In this document: positions 29,005-38,523 of the stretch, piece by piece
How positions within the stretch are numbered: the first letter of the stretch is position 1
Layout of the letters: each line of letters opens with the position of its first letter
Source: Komagataella phaffii GS115
Lineage: Eukaryota > Ascomycota > Pichiomycetes > Pichiales > Pichiaceae
DNA length: 64,000 nucleotides
Direction of reading: 5' to 3'
NCBI RefSeq assembly: GCF_000027005.1
Contig: NC_012963.1
Span: forward strand, 2,232,001-2,296,000
Made by a program: the position numbers and the translations under genes
The notes under the pieces: model-generated
What the model was told of the DNA's origin: nothing
Seen by the model: only the letters and a program-made list of their open reading frames with translations
Database searches by the model: none

Positions 29005-30288
29005 ATGATATTATTGAAGAATGATGAGTTTGCCATTTCCGTTAATAAGTTTGGTACTGCTAAGCCCACTAATGATAGGGGTGGTTATTCTCAAAGGATT
29101 TTAAGCGTTGTTGGTAGGAAAGGTAATTACAATCCGGAGAAGCAAGGCAATGAAACTCGTAAGAGGAAAGCTTTGAACAGAGTTCAATCGTTTAGTGGGC
29201 AGAGAGAGGGAACTTCAGTCTTACATGCTTGGAAAGAAAAGTTTAAAGAGAAACAGAAGATGCATTTAGAATCTCCCTTGCCACAAAGGAAGAAGAGACG
29301 GGTTGATTACAAGTTGGGTTTAGAATACTTAACCCAGAAATTCAATTGCACGTTTAGAAAAGAATCAACTCAAGATCAAGACGATTGGAATAATGATGAC
29401 ACAGAACATGATGAGAATGAAACTGATGAAGACTACATTATGCCATTGACTTTGTATACTTCAGAATTTTTGGACTCATCTTCGTTATTGGAGGATGATA
29501 TTGAATTGAAGACTACTGCAGGCTGTCATTGGTTTATATCTGATTATTCAGCTATGGAAATAGACTCTGAGCTGAGTACTGGCAGAAATGATGAATTTTC
29601 AACAAACCAATTGGCATCCCAGTCTCAAACGATTACTTCAGTTGACTCATCAAAACCTGCAGACCTTCCGCATGAGGAAACACAAATGTCTCCGTTTCTG
29701 GAGGAGGAGAACTTTGCTCCTAAAGTAGATGAACCTAACATGAAGGGTTTGAATCAGACAGCCAGCTCAACGGGGAAGAATAGTATCATTGAATCATACT
29801 CTGTTCCTACCTTCAATCCTGCAAAAGAAGAACCACAAATATTACCGTTGACGATTAACGATCCAGAATTTTTTGACAGTCTAAAGATGACCAAGGATAA
29901 AGAAAATAAAAATGTCAGCACATTGTCCATTCGTTCTCCTTCAAATCATGCAAACGTTCATCCTCAAGGATCAATTAAGTTTCATGGTAGCGCCAGATTG
30001 ATCATCTACAGCAAAAACGAACGTCCCAAAAGAAACATTCAAAGTCAGAATAACTCTACTATAATCTCAATGCCCAATTCTACAACTTCACCCAAATCAA
30101 TACTTAAAAACTCAATCAACGAATATGCTCAGGCGGAGAATGTGAGAGCGCATCATTGTGATCAAGTTCATGTTGATGAATTCATCAAGCTTTTTGAGAC
30201 TCATGAACAAAACAGGATTAACTCTGAACCATTCTTATCCCAAATACGTCAGAACCAAGTTCAGTCTTACTACTATAACATATCATAG
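29005..30288 (+). CDS. Unknown, mostly disordered protein with a nuclear-type basic motif
   Basis: A 427-residue protein I cannot assign. A basic first third carries a monopartite NLS-like PQRKKRRVDY near residue 94. An acidic stretch follows (NNDDTEHDENETDEDY near 130-145), then a long Ser/Thr/Asn-rich region. One compact segment (GSIKFHGSARLIIYSKNERPKR near 323-344) looks folded, and the end is LSQIRQNQVQSYYYN. It would suit a nuclear or chromosome-associated protein, but this is inference. ATG at 29005 is the first in frame. Confidence 0.6.
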   Translation: MILLKNDEFAISVNKFGTAKPTNDRGGYSQRILSVVGRKGNYNPEKQGNETRKRKALNRVQSFSGQREGTSVLHAWKEKFKEKQKMHLESPLPQRKKRRVDYKLGLEYLTQKFNCTFRKESTQDQDDWNNDDTEHDENETDEDYIMPLTLYTSEFLDSSSLLEDDIELKTTAGCHWFISDYSAMEIDSELSTGRNDEFSTNQLASQSQTITSVDSSKPADLPHEETQMSPFLEEENFAPKVDEPNMKGLNQTASSTGKNSIIESYSVPTFNPAKEEPQILPLTINDPEFFDSLKMTKDKENKNVSTLSIRSPSNHANVHPQGSIKFHGSARLIIYSKNERPKRNIQSQNNSTIISMPNSTTSPKSILKNSINEYAQAENVRAHHCDQVHVDEFIKLFETHEQNRINSEPFLSQIRQNQVQSYYYNIS

Positions 30289-30390
30289 AGTTCGTACCTC
30301 ACCCCAGATTAGTTTAAATAGAGAATAGATTACCTAATCACTAATGTCTTGCGAACGCCGGGTAACGTAGAATCCCTAGTTCCTCGTCCA

Positions 30391-30473
30391 CCAATAGAGT
30401 CGCTTCATTTCTATCCCTCACATATCCCTTCCAGTATTCGAAAACTCTCCCAAGTAGTAGTGTGTGAACCAAT
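30391..30473 (+). promoter_or_regulatory. Two CCAAT boxes before ATP3
   Basis: CCAAT occurs at 30391-30395 (CACCAATAGA) and 30469-30473 (AACCAATAAA), about 175 and 97 bp above the ATP3 ATG. These are positions and spacing usual for Hap2/3/5 binding sites of respiratory genes in yeasts. The flanks of the second fit the NF-Y preference (A/G before CCAAT) only partly. Function is inferred. Confidence 0.5.
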
Positions 30474-30568
30474 AAAGGCCTCCTCTCATTGAACGAATTA
30501 AACTGAACAACGAAATCAGACAAAACCCCTTGGTTCACAACTTGCCTGTTTCTTAACCTCACAACAAA

Positions 30569-31499
30569 ATGTTTCGTTTAAGTGTTGCCAACATTGCCCG
30601 CTCTGCCGGTGCTTCCACAAGGTAAGTACAGAACGTTTTTCAAAGCCAATTTTCAGCCCGACGTTACTAACATTGTTTGTAGAAACTATGCTACTTTACG
30701 TGAAATTGAAATGCGTTTAAAGTCCATTAAGAACATTGAGAAGATCACCAACACCATGAAGATTGTGGCTTCTACCAGATTGAACAAGGCTCAGAGAGCC
30801 ATGGCCACTTCCAGAGTTTACCATGAGGGAGACCAAGAAGTTTTCACCACTGCTGAGACCAAGGCTCCAGAAGATGCTGAAAAAACATTGTTGGTTGTCG
30901 TCTCCTCCGACAAGGGTCTATGTGGTTCTATCCACTCCCAAATTGCCAAGTCTGCTAGATTGAGACTGAAGGATCTTCCAAATGCCGATGTCGTAACTAT
31001 TGGTGACAAAACAAAGGTCCAATTGCTTAGAACACACCCAAATAACGTCAAGCTCTCTTTCAACGGTATTGGTAAGGAAGCCCCTACTTTCTACGAGGCA
31101 GCTTTGATTGCTGACGAGATCAAGAAGTTGGGTGACTACCAGAAGATTGAGGTCTTGTATAACAAATTCGTTTCCGGTGTTTCTTTCCTTCCATCTGAAT
31201 TTTCCGTCTTCTCCACTGACGCCATTAAGGCTTCCGAGAAGCTGTCTACTTTTGAAGTTGACGAAGACGCTGAAATTCCAGCAACTCTTTCCGAGTACGG
31301 ATTAGCCAACTCCATTCTATCTGCCCTTGCTGACGGTTATGCTTCCGAAATTTCTGCCAGAAGAAATGCGATGGACAATGCTTCCAAGAATGCTGGTGAC
31401 ATGATCAACAAGTACTCCATTCTGTACAACAGAACCAGACAAGCCGTCATCACCAACGAGTTGGTCGACATTATTACCGGTGCTTCTTCATTGGATTAG
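30569..31499 (+). CDS. ATP3: Mitochondrial F1-ATP synthase gamma subunit, spliced
   Basis: Exons 30569-30621 and 30683-31499 encode 289 residues; the 61-nt intron has GTAAGT, ACTAAC and a terminal TAG. Atp3 is the rotating central stalk of F1 that couples proton flow to ATP synthesis. Exon 1 gives the presequence start (MFRLSVANIARSAGAST), and the junction forms an Arg codon before NYATLREIEMRLKSIKNIEKITNTMKIVAS, the gamma N-terminal helix. LVVVSSDKGLCGSIH is the conserved Rossmann-like core. The C-terminal helix SARRNAMDNASKNAGDM and the final TNELVDIITGA are intact. Confidence 0.96.
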
Positions 31500-31670
31500 A
31501 TGTATGTTTTTCTGCAAGCTAAGATCATATACTTTATGAAAAATTATGAAACACTATTTAGAAATATAACTAAATCATTTGTACCATCCTGGAGAGAGAA
31601 GTAGAAGATTTGAACGTTCTGTCTGGTCTGGTTTGTAAAGGTGAATTCAGGTTAAGACGAGCAAAAAAAA
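31500..31670. other. ATP3 3' flank up to the tRNA island
   Basis: AT-rich sequence with likely ATP3 polyadenylation signals (ATAT/TATA-rich stretch around 31528-31570). An A-run just right of it (31663-31669) reads as the T-run pol III terminator of the leftward tRNA-Thr. Nothing else is seen. Confidence 0.35.
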
Positions 31671-31743
31671 TGCCTCCAATCAGATTCGAACTGATGATCT
31701 CCTCATTACTAGTGAGGTGCCTTACCAACTTGGCCATAGAGGC
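31671..31743 (-). tRNA. tRNA-Thr (AGT)
   Basis: A 73-nt cloverleaf on the minus strand. The acceptor GCCTCTA pairs with TGGAGGC (one G-T). The anticodon stem CCTCA/TGAGG encloses the loop CTAGTAA with anticodon AGT. The T arm is ATCAG-TTCGAAT-CTGAT and the discriminator is A. It closely resembles S. cerevisiae tRNA-Thr(AGT). No intron. A T-run in the transcript sense follows the 3' end. Confidence 0.95.
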
Positions 31744-31979
31744 AGGCTCGAAGTGAAAAAATACAACGCCATTCCTGAGCTTTAAGACATGCCCAAGTGA
31801 GTTACCATAGCCCCAGATTCGAGCTTAGGCGACCAATACTCTCGTCAGGCAACTTGATAATATGTGCTAGTCAAGAGCACAATTCAATGTCGTCTTGAAA
31901 TGCAACGTAGGCTTTGTCTTTGATTTTTGATCAAACTTTCCTTCGGTAGGCTTGATGATTCAGGTAGATAAAAAAGAAG

Positions 31980-32051
31980 TTCCGAAACCGGGAATCGAAC
32001 CCGGATCTGCACGGTGAGAACGAACTGTGATAGCCATTACACTATTTCGGA
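31980..32051 (-). tRNA. tRNA-Glu (CTC), copy 1 (inverted)
   Basis: A 72-nt gene on the minus strand, identical in sequence to the three rightward copies. Acceptor TCCGAAA/TTTCGGA is fully paired, the T arm is CCGGG-TTCGATT-CCCGG, and the loop TTCTCAC gives anticodon CTC. The anticodon stem GTTCG/CGTGC has one T-T mismatch (29-41). The discriminator is A. A T-run follows in the sense of transcription. Confidence 0.93.
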
Positions 32052-32467
32052 TCAAACTGAAGGGACAACATTTATTATCTATATGTTCCAAAAAAAAGTG
32101 AATATTTTGACCTATTTAAATCTAGTATTAGCAGTAAACGTATCTTAAACAATCAGGTAACAGATTGTCTTTTTTGTTAATTTTGTGCTTAACCTTTTTG
32201 GGATAAACCGAGCTGTTGCTATTGTTTCTTAGTTATTAGGGGGACTAAAAGTCCGGCTCCAATTGTTGAGGAAAACATGGACAACTAGTTTCTTTTACAG
32301 GTAAGCTGTGGGCACCAAAATTGCTTACCAAAACACATTATAAAAATATCTCTCTACTTTTACAGCCCTTTTTGATTTTGAGTACAAAGTTTGAAAAGAA
32401 AGAGTTTGAAACACTGGATGGTATAAAAGCTAACTTAAAGAAAAACATCAGCAAAACAGTAATAAAT
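32052..32467. other. Spacer between inverted tRNA-Glu copies
   Basis: AT-rich spacer between head-to-head tRNA-Glu copies 1 and 2. It includes a short GC-richer patch (about 32235-32265). Regions like this often carry LTR remnants, but I could not recognise paired ends or a target duplication. No ORF is supported. Confidence 0.35.
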
Positions 32468-32539
32468 TCCGAAATAGTGTAATGGCTATCACAGTTCGTT
32501 CTCACCGTGCAGATCCGGGTTCGATTCCCGGTTTCGGAA
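32468..32539 (+). tRNA. tRNA-Glu (CTC), copy 2
   Basis: Identical 72-nt cloverleaf to copy 1, on the plus strand, with anticodon CTC and the same 29-41 T-T mismatch. The 3' flank has a T-run interrupted by an unresolved base (N at 32544). Confidence 0.93.
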
Positions 32540-32621
32540 CTTTNTATTTTTTTAGTAACTTGGGTNGAACTAGATGACGATGCTACANNNCCCAAATTTA
32601 CNAGATTGAGTGAATGAACTA
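32540..32621. other. 82-bp spacer with unresolved bases
   Basis: This spacer between tRNA-Glu copies 2 and 3 contains six N (32544, 32566, 32588-32590, 32602), the only ones in the window. They probably reflect reads that could not be placed uniquely between identical tRNA repeats, so copy number and spacing here are unsure. Confidence 0.85.
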
Positions 32622-32693
32622 TCCGAAATAGTGTAATGGCTATCACAGTTCGTTCTCACCGTGCAGATCCGGGTTCGATTCCCGGTTTCGGAA
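32622..32693 (+). tRNA. tRNA-Glu (CTC), copy 3
   Basis: Identical 72-nt cloverleaf on the plus strand, anticodon CTC. It is followed directly by a run of six T, a good pol III terminator. It lies only 82 bp after copy 2, a tandem arrangement. Confidence 0.93.
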
Positions 32694-33336
32694 TTTTTTA
32701 TTTTTGATATTTGCCATCAATAATGACAGTTGAAGTTCAATAGGGGGTCACAATTCGAAGTGTATCAAATAAATGATTTACATTTCAGGGGAACATTTGA
32801 CTATTTTACTAAGAACTTGTCCCTTATTTATAGACCTAAATGTGTCATGTAGCGCAACGTTGTGATTGGGCTCAAAGAAGGGGTAAACTGCAAGGTAAGC
32901 GGTCTTTGCGAAAAGCCTCTACTATTATTGAATTGGCCGTAATACGAAAGGTGTATCCCAAGTCAGCAGACCCACCCTGCATTGTCAAGTTACTTTTGGT
33001 GGAGGGAGTAAGAGCGTCAAGGAGTGAGCATATTGAAGTTGGGCAGGATTTTGAGGTTCTAGCCCTTACAATACATTACTGTTAAACACTATGATTTGCG
33101 ACACCAATTGTTTGATATTTGATCCTATACCAGCTAGTGAATGGAACACGAAAATCGGATAATCATGTCTTAAAAAACACAATTTAGAGCTCCGTGCTTA
33201 GCAAGAGGTGTATGACTATGGATCTACGAATCTGATACGGTAGATAGTTGAGGAAATGATTACGAAACAAAAAGCTGTACATATTTGGTAATGAAAAATC
33301 TCACCTATTATCAGAGAGACGAAAAGTGTCACAATT
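32694..33336. other. 643-bp spacer between tRNA-Glu copies 3 and 4
   Basis: No supported gene. One open frame (32840-33085) has an ATG but no recognisable protein character. GC content rises locally around 32845-33020, unlike the flanks, so it could be a remnant of an inserted sequence. I could not identify LTR ends or a known element. Confidence 0.4.
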
Positions 33337-33408
33337 TCCGAAATAGTGTAATGGCTATCACAGTTCGTTCTCACCGTGCAGATCCGGGTTCGATTCCCGG
33401 TTTCGGAA
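33337..33408 (+). tRNA. tRNA-Glu (CTC), copy 4
   Basis: Fourth identical 72-nt copy, plus strand, anticodon CTC. A T-run starts about 5 bases after the discriminator. It lies 96 bp from the convergent end of the PPR-protein gene. Confidence 0.93.
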
Positions 33409-33504
33409 CTTCACTTTTTGTCGTTTTTGACTGTTTCTTTATAATACACTTTAAATGTCATCTTGGCTGCTACAGCAAGAGCCACTTGACTAATTATATA
33501 CAGA

Positions 33505-34674
33505 TTATTTCGTCAATCTCATGTATGAATGCTGCAAGATTTCTTCCACAGCTTTATCAGGTTGAAAACGTAATTTTCTAGGGTTTATGGTGTCAACAGG
33601 AAGCAATACAGGCACAGTGGTAGCCTTTTTAGGAGGCTTCATGGAAATATTTTCGACCTCATTAACAGGACACACGTCGTAGTACGATCGCAGGATTATT
33701 ATTCCACGTTTTATCAACTCAATATTTTTTGACCTCAAGTACAGCAAGGCGTAGGCCCTAGCCAAGTACGAATCTATCTTGACCTTCCTGTTATGTACAA
33801 TTTCCTCCCATAGAGAATTAGCCGTTTCTAAAGCTTCTTTGTTGTTTTCTGATTTTCCCAGAGCCTTGAATAGTAGGGTATATGTGATTGCATCGGGCTC
33901 TATCTTTGGTAGAGTATCTATGAACAGTTCCTTTACTTCCCATACCAAGGGAAGTTTCTCGGACTTTAAAAGTGCATCAAGCAGAGCATTCAAGTGAATG
34001 ACGTTAGCTAGTCTATCTTTGTGAGCTTTTTGCAACAATGCAACGAGTTGCCTTGATTGAGCCAAGTTCAAGTTAGACTCTGCTTTCGCACAACCTTGAA
34101 AAATTATCGTGTATGTTAAGCTGTTAGTTGCAACACCCCATTTCTTACGCAGTGCAATCAATTGAAATGTTAAGCTGATTTTATCTCGTTTCAACAAATA
34201 GTGCATAATCCTGTTCATTCCAACGATACCATTATCCTTGGCGAGTCTGACCAAATACAGAGCCCTCGGCAAGTCATCACGCTCTAGGAGCTTCAAAACA
34301 TCTTTTTCAACCACGTATGAATCGTTCAATTGGTCGCCGGAAGTCCCCAGAAAGTTATACAATAATCTTCGATTAGGATTCTGATATAGGCTTTGAAGAT
34401 CTTGTAAACTTAATTTTACCGTGGGATCTACCCGATCCAAGGAATCACTGTTGAGAATACTTTTAGCCAGTTTTAGTGCAGCGGCTGGAGCCAGTTGCTT
34501 CTTGTTCTTAGCCATAAGTTTAGCATCATCTTGTTTCTGTATCTTTTTCAGTTGGGTCTTGGACAGGGTCTTTTTGATTGTTCCATACTTGGTAGCCACA
34601 TTCAGTTTGTTCTTAAAGTTCCCTTGTGTAGGTATAAGTATGTGGAACCTTCTCAAAAGCCCCAGACGTATCAT
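33505..34674 (-). CDS. Mitochondrial pentatricopeptide-repeat-like protein
   Basis: Starts at the ATG at 34674 (389 residues); the open frame extends 16 codons upstream but only to a non-ATG codon. The N-terminus MIRLGLLRRFHILIP is a typical mitochondrial presequence. The middle shows helical pairs of PPR type, for example SLTYTIIFQGCAKAESN near residues 190-206, HLNALLDALLKSEKLPL and DAITYTLLFKALGKSENN. By analogy with fungal PPR proteins it would bind mitochondrial RNA or the small ribosomal subunit. I cannot tell which member it is (Ccm1-, Rmd9- and MRX-type proteins are candidates). Confidence 0.7.
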   Translation of the reverse strand: MIRLGLLRRFHILIPTQGNFKNKLNVATKYGTIKKTLSKTQLKKIQKQDDAKLMAKNKKQLAPAAALKLAKSILNSDSLDRVDPTVKLSLQDLQSLYQNPNRRLLYNFLGTSGDQLNDSYVVEKDVLKLLERDDLPRALYLVRLAKDNGIVGMNRIMHYLLKRDKISLTFQLIALRKKWGVATNSLTYTIIFQGCAKAESNLNLAQSRQLVALLQKAHKDRLANVIHLNALLDALLKSEKLPLVWEVKELFIDTLPKIEPDAITYTLLFKALGKSENNKEALETANSLWEEIVHNRKVKIDSYLARAYALLYLRSKNIELIKRGIIILRSYYDVCPVNEVENISMKPPKKATTVPVLLPVDTINPRKLRFQPDKAVEEILQHSYMRLTK

Positions 34675-34833
34675 TATTAGTGGGCTGACCTTAGGAAGAG
34701 ATCTCTGATTCAGGCTTTTCAAAAAGGAAGAGAAAAGGATTTTTTAGGTTCGGTTTCGCGAAATGTCACCAAAATGATAGATAAAGTGGAGGCCATTTGA
34801 TAGGCAAACTGCATCTCATCAAATACATCAATA

Positions 34834-36394
34834 ATGGACTCATCAGACTATTTGATACGTTACATGAATAATCTGATTGAGCAATATGATCGTGAGTATT
34901 TTAAAATGACTCATTGGGTCTTTTAATTGCTTTAGGGTATCTTTTTTTTTTGACTTGATTCGTCTTTTTGCAAGTACAGGGTCGGTTTCAACACTTTCCA
35001 TAGAAGCATTCTGGTTAGCTACTTGAAACAATTGATTATACTAACAAATAGATTCTTCACCTATAATGTTTCTGAGATTAAACCATATCAGATTGCTGTC
35101 TCCAGAGAAGTCGGGAGAGATACTCAAGTTTATTTTACTGATAGCTGGTAAACATGAGTTTTTACCTCCTTTCATCCTGGAGTTGCAACGATATGTGGGT
35201 CCTGAGGATGAGGAAAAGTTTAAACAAGTAATGAACAAAATTAACGGTAATTCTGATCTTTTGGTTCAGCTGGATAGAAAAATTGAGAGATACGAGACCA
35301 ATGTCTCTGGTTTGAATAGTTTTTTAAACTTGAGAGAGCTTATCTTGAAGCGTGATTATTTAACGAGTATTATGGCGATCAACGCGGAATCATATCTTTT
35401 ATCAGGGCTAATCTCATCTTATAACACCCGTTTATGGAAAGAATTCGTGGCACAGGACCTGGAGGCTTTCATACTCTTTTTCACTTATCAAGGGAAGATC
35501 AGCAAATATATCCCATTTGTCACCAAAAAGCTCACTGCTGCAAAGTATACCCTTTTGGAGGTCCCCAGTACTGATACAATAGATGAGGAAGACGATAGTG
35601 AAGACACCAGCTCAGGAAAGACGGAACAACTTTATATGAGCGATTCAAGACCGTTCAAAAAGTCTCAGCAAACGGAGACAATAGCATATTGGAGGTGTAG
35701 ATGGCTATTATCGTTTATCTATTTTTCCAACCAGGATTATATTGACTGTTGCAAAAATTTTGTTGATATGCTGCAATCAGAACCACTTCAAGGAATATCA
35801 GCAATTGAAGTGTTTAACGACCATTGGCAAAATGACATTGTATCCAAGAATGACGTTTTACAGATGATCATTCTATCCATGCTTGTAGCGCAGCCCATTA
35901 ATGAAATCTTTGATGTGATTTCCATGGATAAATTCCAATTAGTGTTCTCTAAGCAACCAGAGCTTCATAATTTCTTGGAGCATTTCACCAACGCTGCATT
36001 CCAATCATGCAATAAGATATGGTCTGAAGAGTGGTTACGCTATTTTCAGTTAGATCTTTTCATTTCCAAGAAAATTGATAGACTCAGCCTGTTGTTTCGA
36101 TTTCGTCAGTATCTGATATATCTATCCATGGTTCAAAGAGCCTCAACGCTCCATCTTGCGACAAGGTTGGCTATAGACGAACCTCAACTGAAGCTGGAAA
36201 TTTTACAACTGATTCATCTTCTTGGACTGAATTTCCAGTTTGATTATGAAACTTCAACAATCTCCTACGTTTGCATCGAAAACCAAAATCAGAATGAATT
36301 GTTGGAGGAACTAATAAAGACGACGAACGAAATTGATGACGACCTACGAGGAGTAGAAGTTGGTACCATGGTTTACAATTCTTTACCATTATGA
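34834..36394 (+). CDS. PCI-type protein (possibly CSN1/Pci8-like), spliced
   Basis: Exons 34834-34891 and 35052-36394 encode 466 residues. The 160-nt intron has GTGAGT, a T-run, and TATACTAAC placed just before AAATAG. The phase fits exactly: exon 1 ends with C and exon 2 starts AT, giving His, and the joined start reads MDSSDYLIRYMNNLIEQYD. A closer AG at about 34936 would lead to a stop. The protein is helical, and its end (LATRLAIDEPQLKLEILQLIHL followed by ISYVCIE) looks like the winged helix closing a PCI domain. Length and end suggest a COP9 subunit such as Csn1/Pci8, at low confidence. An acidic loop (DEEDDSEDTSS) lies near residue 197. Confidence 0.6.
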
Positions 36395-36437
36395 GGCACT
36401 ATTGACAAGTATTCTATACAGATTCTGTTTGCTATAT

Positions 36438-37943
36438 TCATTTGATATCTCTCCAAACATTCACAACCTCTGACAAAGGGGTTGTTACACCATTGGCGGC
36501 TATGCTCTCGATATCCTCTATTTCTTTTGCGGCTTCGACAGTCAAAACTATATTGGAATCTTTTCCAACGGCAACATCGTCCTCAATTCTAATTCCGATA
36601 CCTCTAAATGAACTGGGGTAATTATTTGATTCGGGCACATAAACACCTGGTTCGACAGTAACTACATTTCCAACCTGAAATTTTTTGTTACGAGCATAAC
36701 CAGGAGTATCATGGACGTCGATTCCCAAGTTGTGTCCAATGTAATGAGGGTATAATTTCATTGTTTCCCATTGGGTCAAGCCGCTAAATCCACAATTACG
36801 AAGCTCTCTAGTCATGAGTTTTACGCTCTCATTATGCAAATCTTGTAAGGACATATTAGAGCTCTCTGTACAATATTCTATGCATTTCTTTTCCACATTC
36901 AACACTGCTTGGTATAACTCCTTTTGAGGACCCGTGAATCTCCCATTGACTGGCCATGTTCGAGATATATCGGCACAATATCCTCCCAAATTCCCCCCAG
37001 CATCAACTAAAACCAAGGAGTCTTCTTTGAACACATCATCATTTCTGGTGTAATGGATACAAAGAGCATGGTCTCCTCCTGCGACGACTGGGACGTAGGC
37101 TGATTTGTCGCAGCCACCTGCTATGAATTGATACTCCAAGAACGCACATAAATGTTTCTCCGTTGGGAACCGTTGGGCATAAGCTTGATTGTAGGCTCTT
37201 CCTGAAATTTTGCCTGCCAATCGCATAACATCAAGCTCCGCAGGTGACTTGACTGCTCTTAAAGAATTAGAAATGTATGAGAGAGACTTAACAGATACTC
37301 TATGCTCCTTCAAAAGAGATTCAAGCGTGCCAGAAAATTTGGAGTTTGATTTTTGAAAGAACTTGTTGTATAGAGAGGTTAACGTCAACTCGGAAGCGTC
37401 CTCAAAATCATAGAACACTGTGCTGTTCCTGTTCAATAGCTTCGAGACGTAAGATGCTACATTTTTGGTGGTGTCAGCCTCGTCAGCATTGAAAATTTCC
37501 TGGACTCCTTGTACGCCTGTACGATAACCTTCCCATTGTTCAGCAGTCTTATCCTTTGGAGGAACCAACATGTGAAATACAACATCTTCTAACTTATCAG
37601 TTGGTTTTTCAATGATAGCCACAGAATCAGGTTCATTCCATCCAGTGAAATAGTATAAATCAGTGTTCTGTTGAAATTGATAAAACACACTTCCCGACGC
37701 GTATCTTATAGATTGACCTGGAAGAATGGCAATACTCGCCCGAGTCATATTCTTGGCCAAACGAAGTCTTCTTTCATAATATTCTTGGGCTGAAATTCCA
37801 GTAGTCAGTTCACCTTCTCGAACCATATGTGGTCTATTTTCGAAAAGCGGCTGGCCGCTAGTAAACTCTGCTCCGTGGAAACGGCCAGATGAGAAGAACC
37901 TTCTACAGACAGCCCCATAGAGTCTACTATGACACGGGCTCAT
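36438..37943 (-). CDS. ICP55: Mitochondrial intermediate cleaving peptidase Icp55
   Basis: Icp55 is a metallo-aminopeptidase that trims one residue from proteins after matrix peptidase cleavage, stabilising them under the N-end rule. The 501-residue protein (S. cerevisiae about 511) starts with an Arg/Ser-rich presequence (MSPCHSRLYGAVCRRFFSSGR). The aminopeptidase P N-domain (ASIAILPGQSIRYASG) and the pita-bread domain follow. Metal ligands are in place: the two Asp in VDAGGNLGGYCADISRTW, His in GHNLGIDVHDTPG, Glu in EPGVYVPE and Glu in GIRIEDDV. Confidence 0.94.
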   Translation of the reverse strand: MSPCHSRLYGAVCRRFFSSGRFHGAEFTSGQPLFENRPHMVREGELTTGISAQEYYERRLRLAKNMTRASIAILPGQSIRYASGSVFYQFQQNTDLYYFTGWNEPDSVAIIEKPTDKLEDVVFHMLVPPKDKTAEQWEGYRTGVQGVQEIFNADEADTTKNVASYVSKLLNRNSTVFYDFEDASELTLTSLYNKFFQKSNSKFSGTLESLLKEHRVSVKSLSYISNSLRAVKSPAELDVMRLAGKISGRAYNQAYAQRFPTEKHLCAFLEYQFIAGGCDKSAYVPVVAGGDHALCIHYTRNDDVFKEDSLVLVDAGGNLGGYCADISRTWPVNGRFTGPQKELYQAVLNVEKKCIEYCTESSNMSLQDLHNESVKLMTRELRNCGFSGLTQWETMKLYPHYIGHNLGIDVHDTPGYARNKKFQVGNVVTVEPGVYVPESNNYPSSFRGIGIRIEDDVAVGKDSNIVLTVEAAKEIEDIESIAANGVTTPLSEVVNVWRDIK

Positions 37944-38124
37944 GTTGCTTGCTAGAAACAGTGAAGGAAGGGAAGAGGAGACTGGAGAGAGCCTACGGTG
38001 AGCACACTACCCTTGTTCTTCTAGGAATAGTGCGCGAATGTAGCTGAACATTGAAAAATCAAACCTCACCAAAAAAGACGGGACTATTTCTTTCCCTTAA
38101 ACCAACAAGTCTAAGCCAACTCAA

Positions 38125-38469
38125 ATGTCAGCTTTCACGAAGCCATCCCGAAGGAGGCTGTTAGAGTTGCAAAAACTCAGTTGTGAAATCTTTAATACAA
38201 CATTCAATCCAACCAATCAAAGAACTGGAGCCAAGATACTCCGTCAACCTTTGAAGGGAACCACAATAGCCAACTATTACGGTGACCCCGACTTCCTCAA
38301 GTTTAAAGATGTCCAAAAGATTTATAAGTTCCAAGAGTTTGGTCTGATTAACGAAGAAGAAGAGTACCGCTTGATGGTTAATGCCTCCCGTAGAAGAAGA
38401 GGTAAAGGTGCACCTCCTAAGAAGAAGGAAGCATCCAATAGTGATGGTAAGAAAAAGAAGAAGCGATAA
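38125..38469 (+). CDS. RSM27: Mitochondrial ribosomal small-subunit protein mS33 (Rsm27)
   Basis: A 114-residue protein matching fungal Rsm27 along its length: RLLELQKLSCEIFNTTFNP near the start, RTGAKILRQPLKGTTIANYY near 33-52, GDPDFLKF, EEEEYRLMVNASRRRRGKGAPPKKK, and a Lys-only tail. It is a structural part of the mitochondrial 37S subunit. The presequence is not obvious, as in the S. cerevisiae orthologue. It shares its promoter with the divergent ICP55 (181 bp), another mitochondrial gene. Confidence 0.95.
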   Translation: MSAFTKPSRRRLLELQKLSCEIFNTTFNPTNQRTGAKILRQPLKGTTIANYYGDPDFLKFKDVQKIYKFQEFGLINEEEEYRLMVNASRRRRGKGAPPKKKEASNSDGKKKKKR

Positions 38470-38523
38470 AGGAATAAGATAGAACTACTGGCAGCATGTA
38501 CATATATGATGAATATATTGAAT

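Noticed and set aside
30341..30562. Antisense open frame of 73 codons in the ATP3 promoter
   Set aside because: It has no ATG at all (starts with GTG), an in-frame stop lies just upstream, and it overlaps the ATP3 promoter with its CCAAT boxes.
32840..33085. 81-codon open frame between tRNA-Glu copies 3 and 4
   Set aside because: Short, no recognisable protein features, and located in a tRNA island. It may be an old insertion remnant but cannot be supported as a gene.
32052..33336. Possible LTR or solo-LTR remnants near the tRNA genes
   Set aside because: tRNA islands in yeasts often hold them, but I found no paired TG...CA ends, target-site duplication or shared repeat between the spacers.
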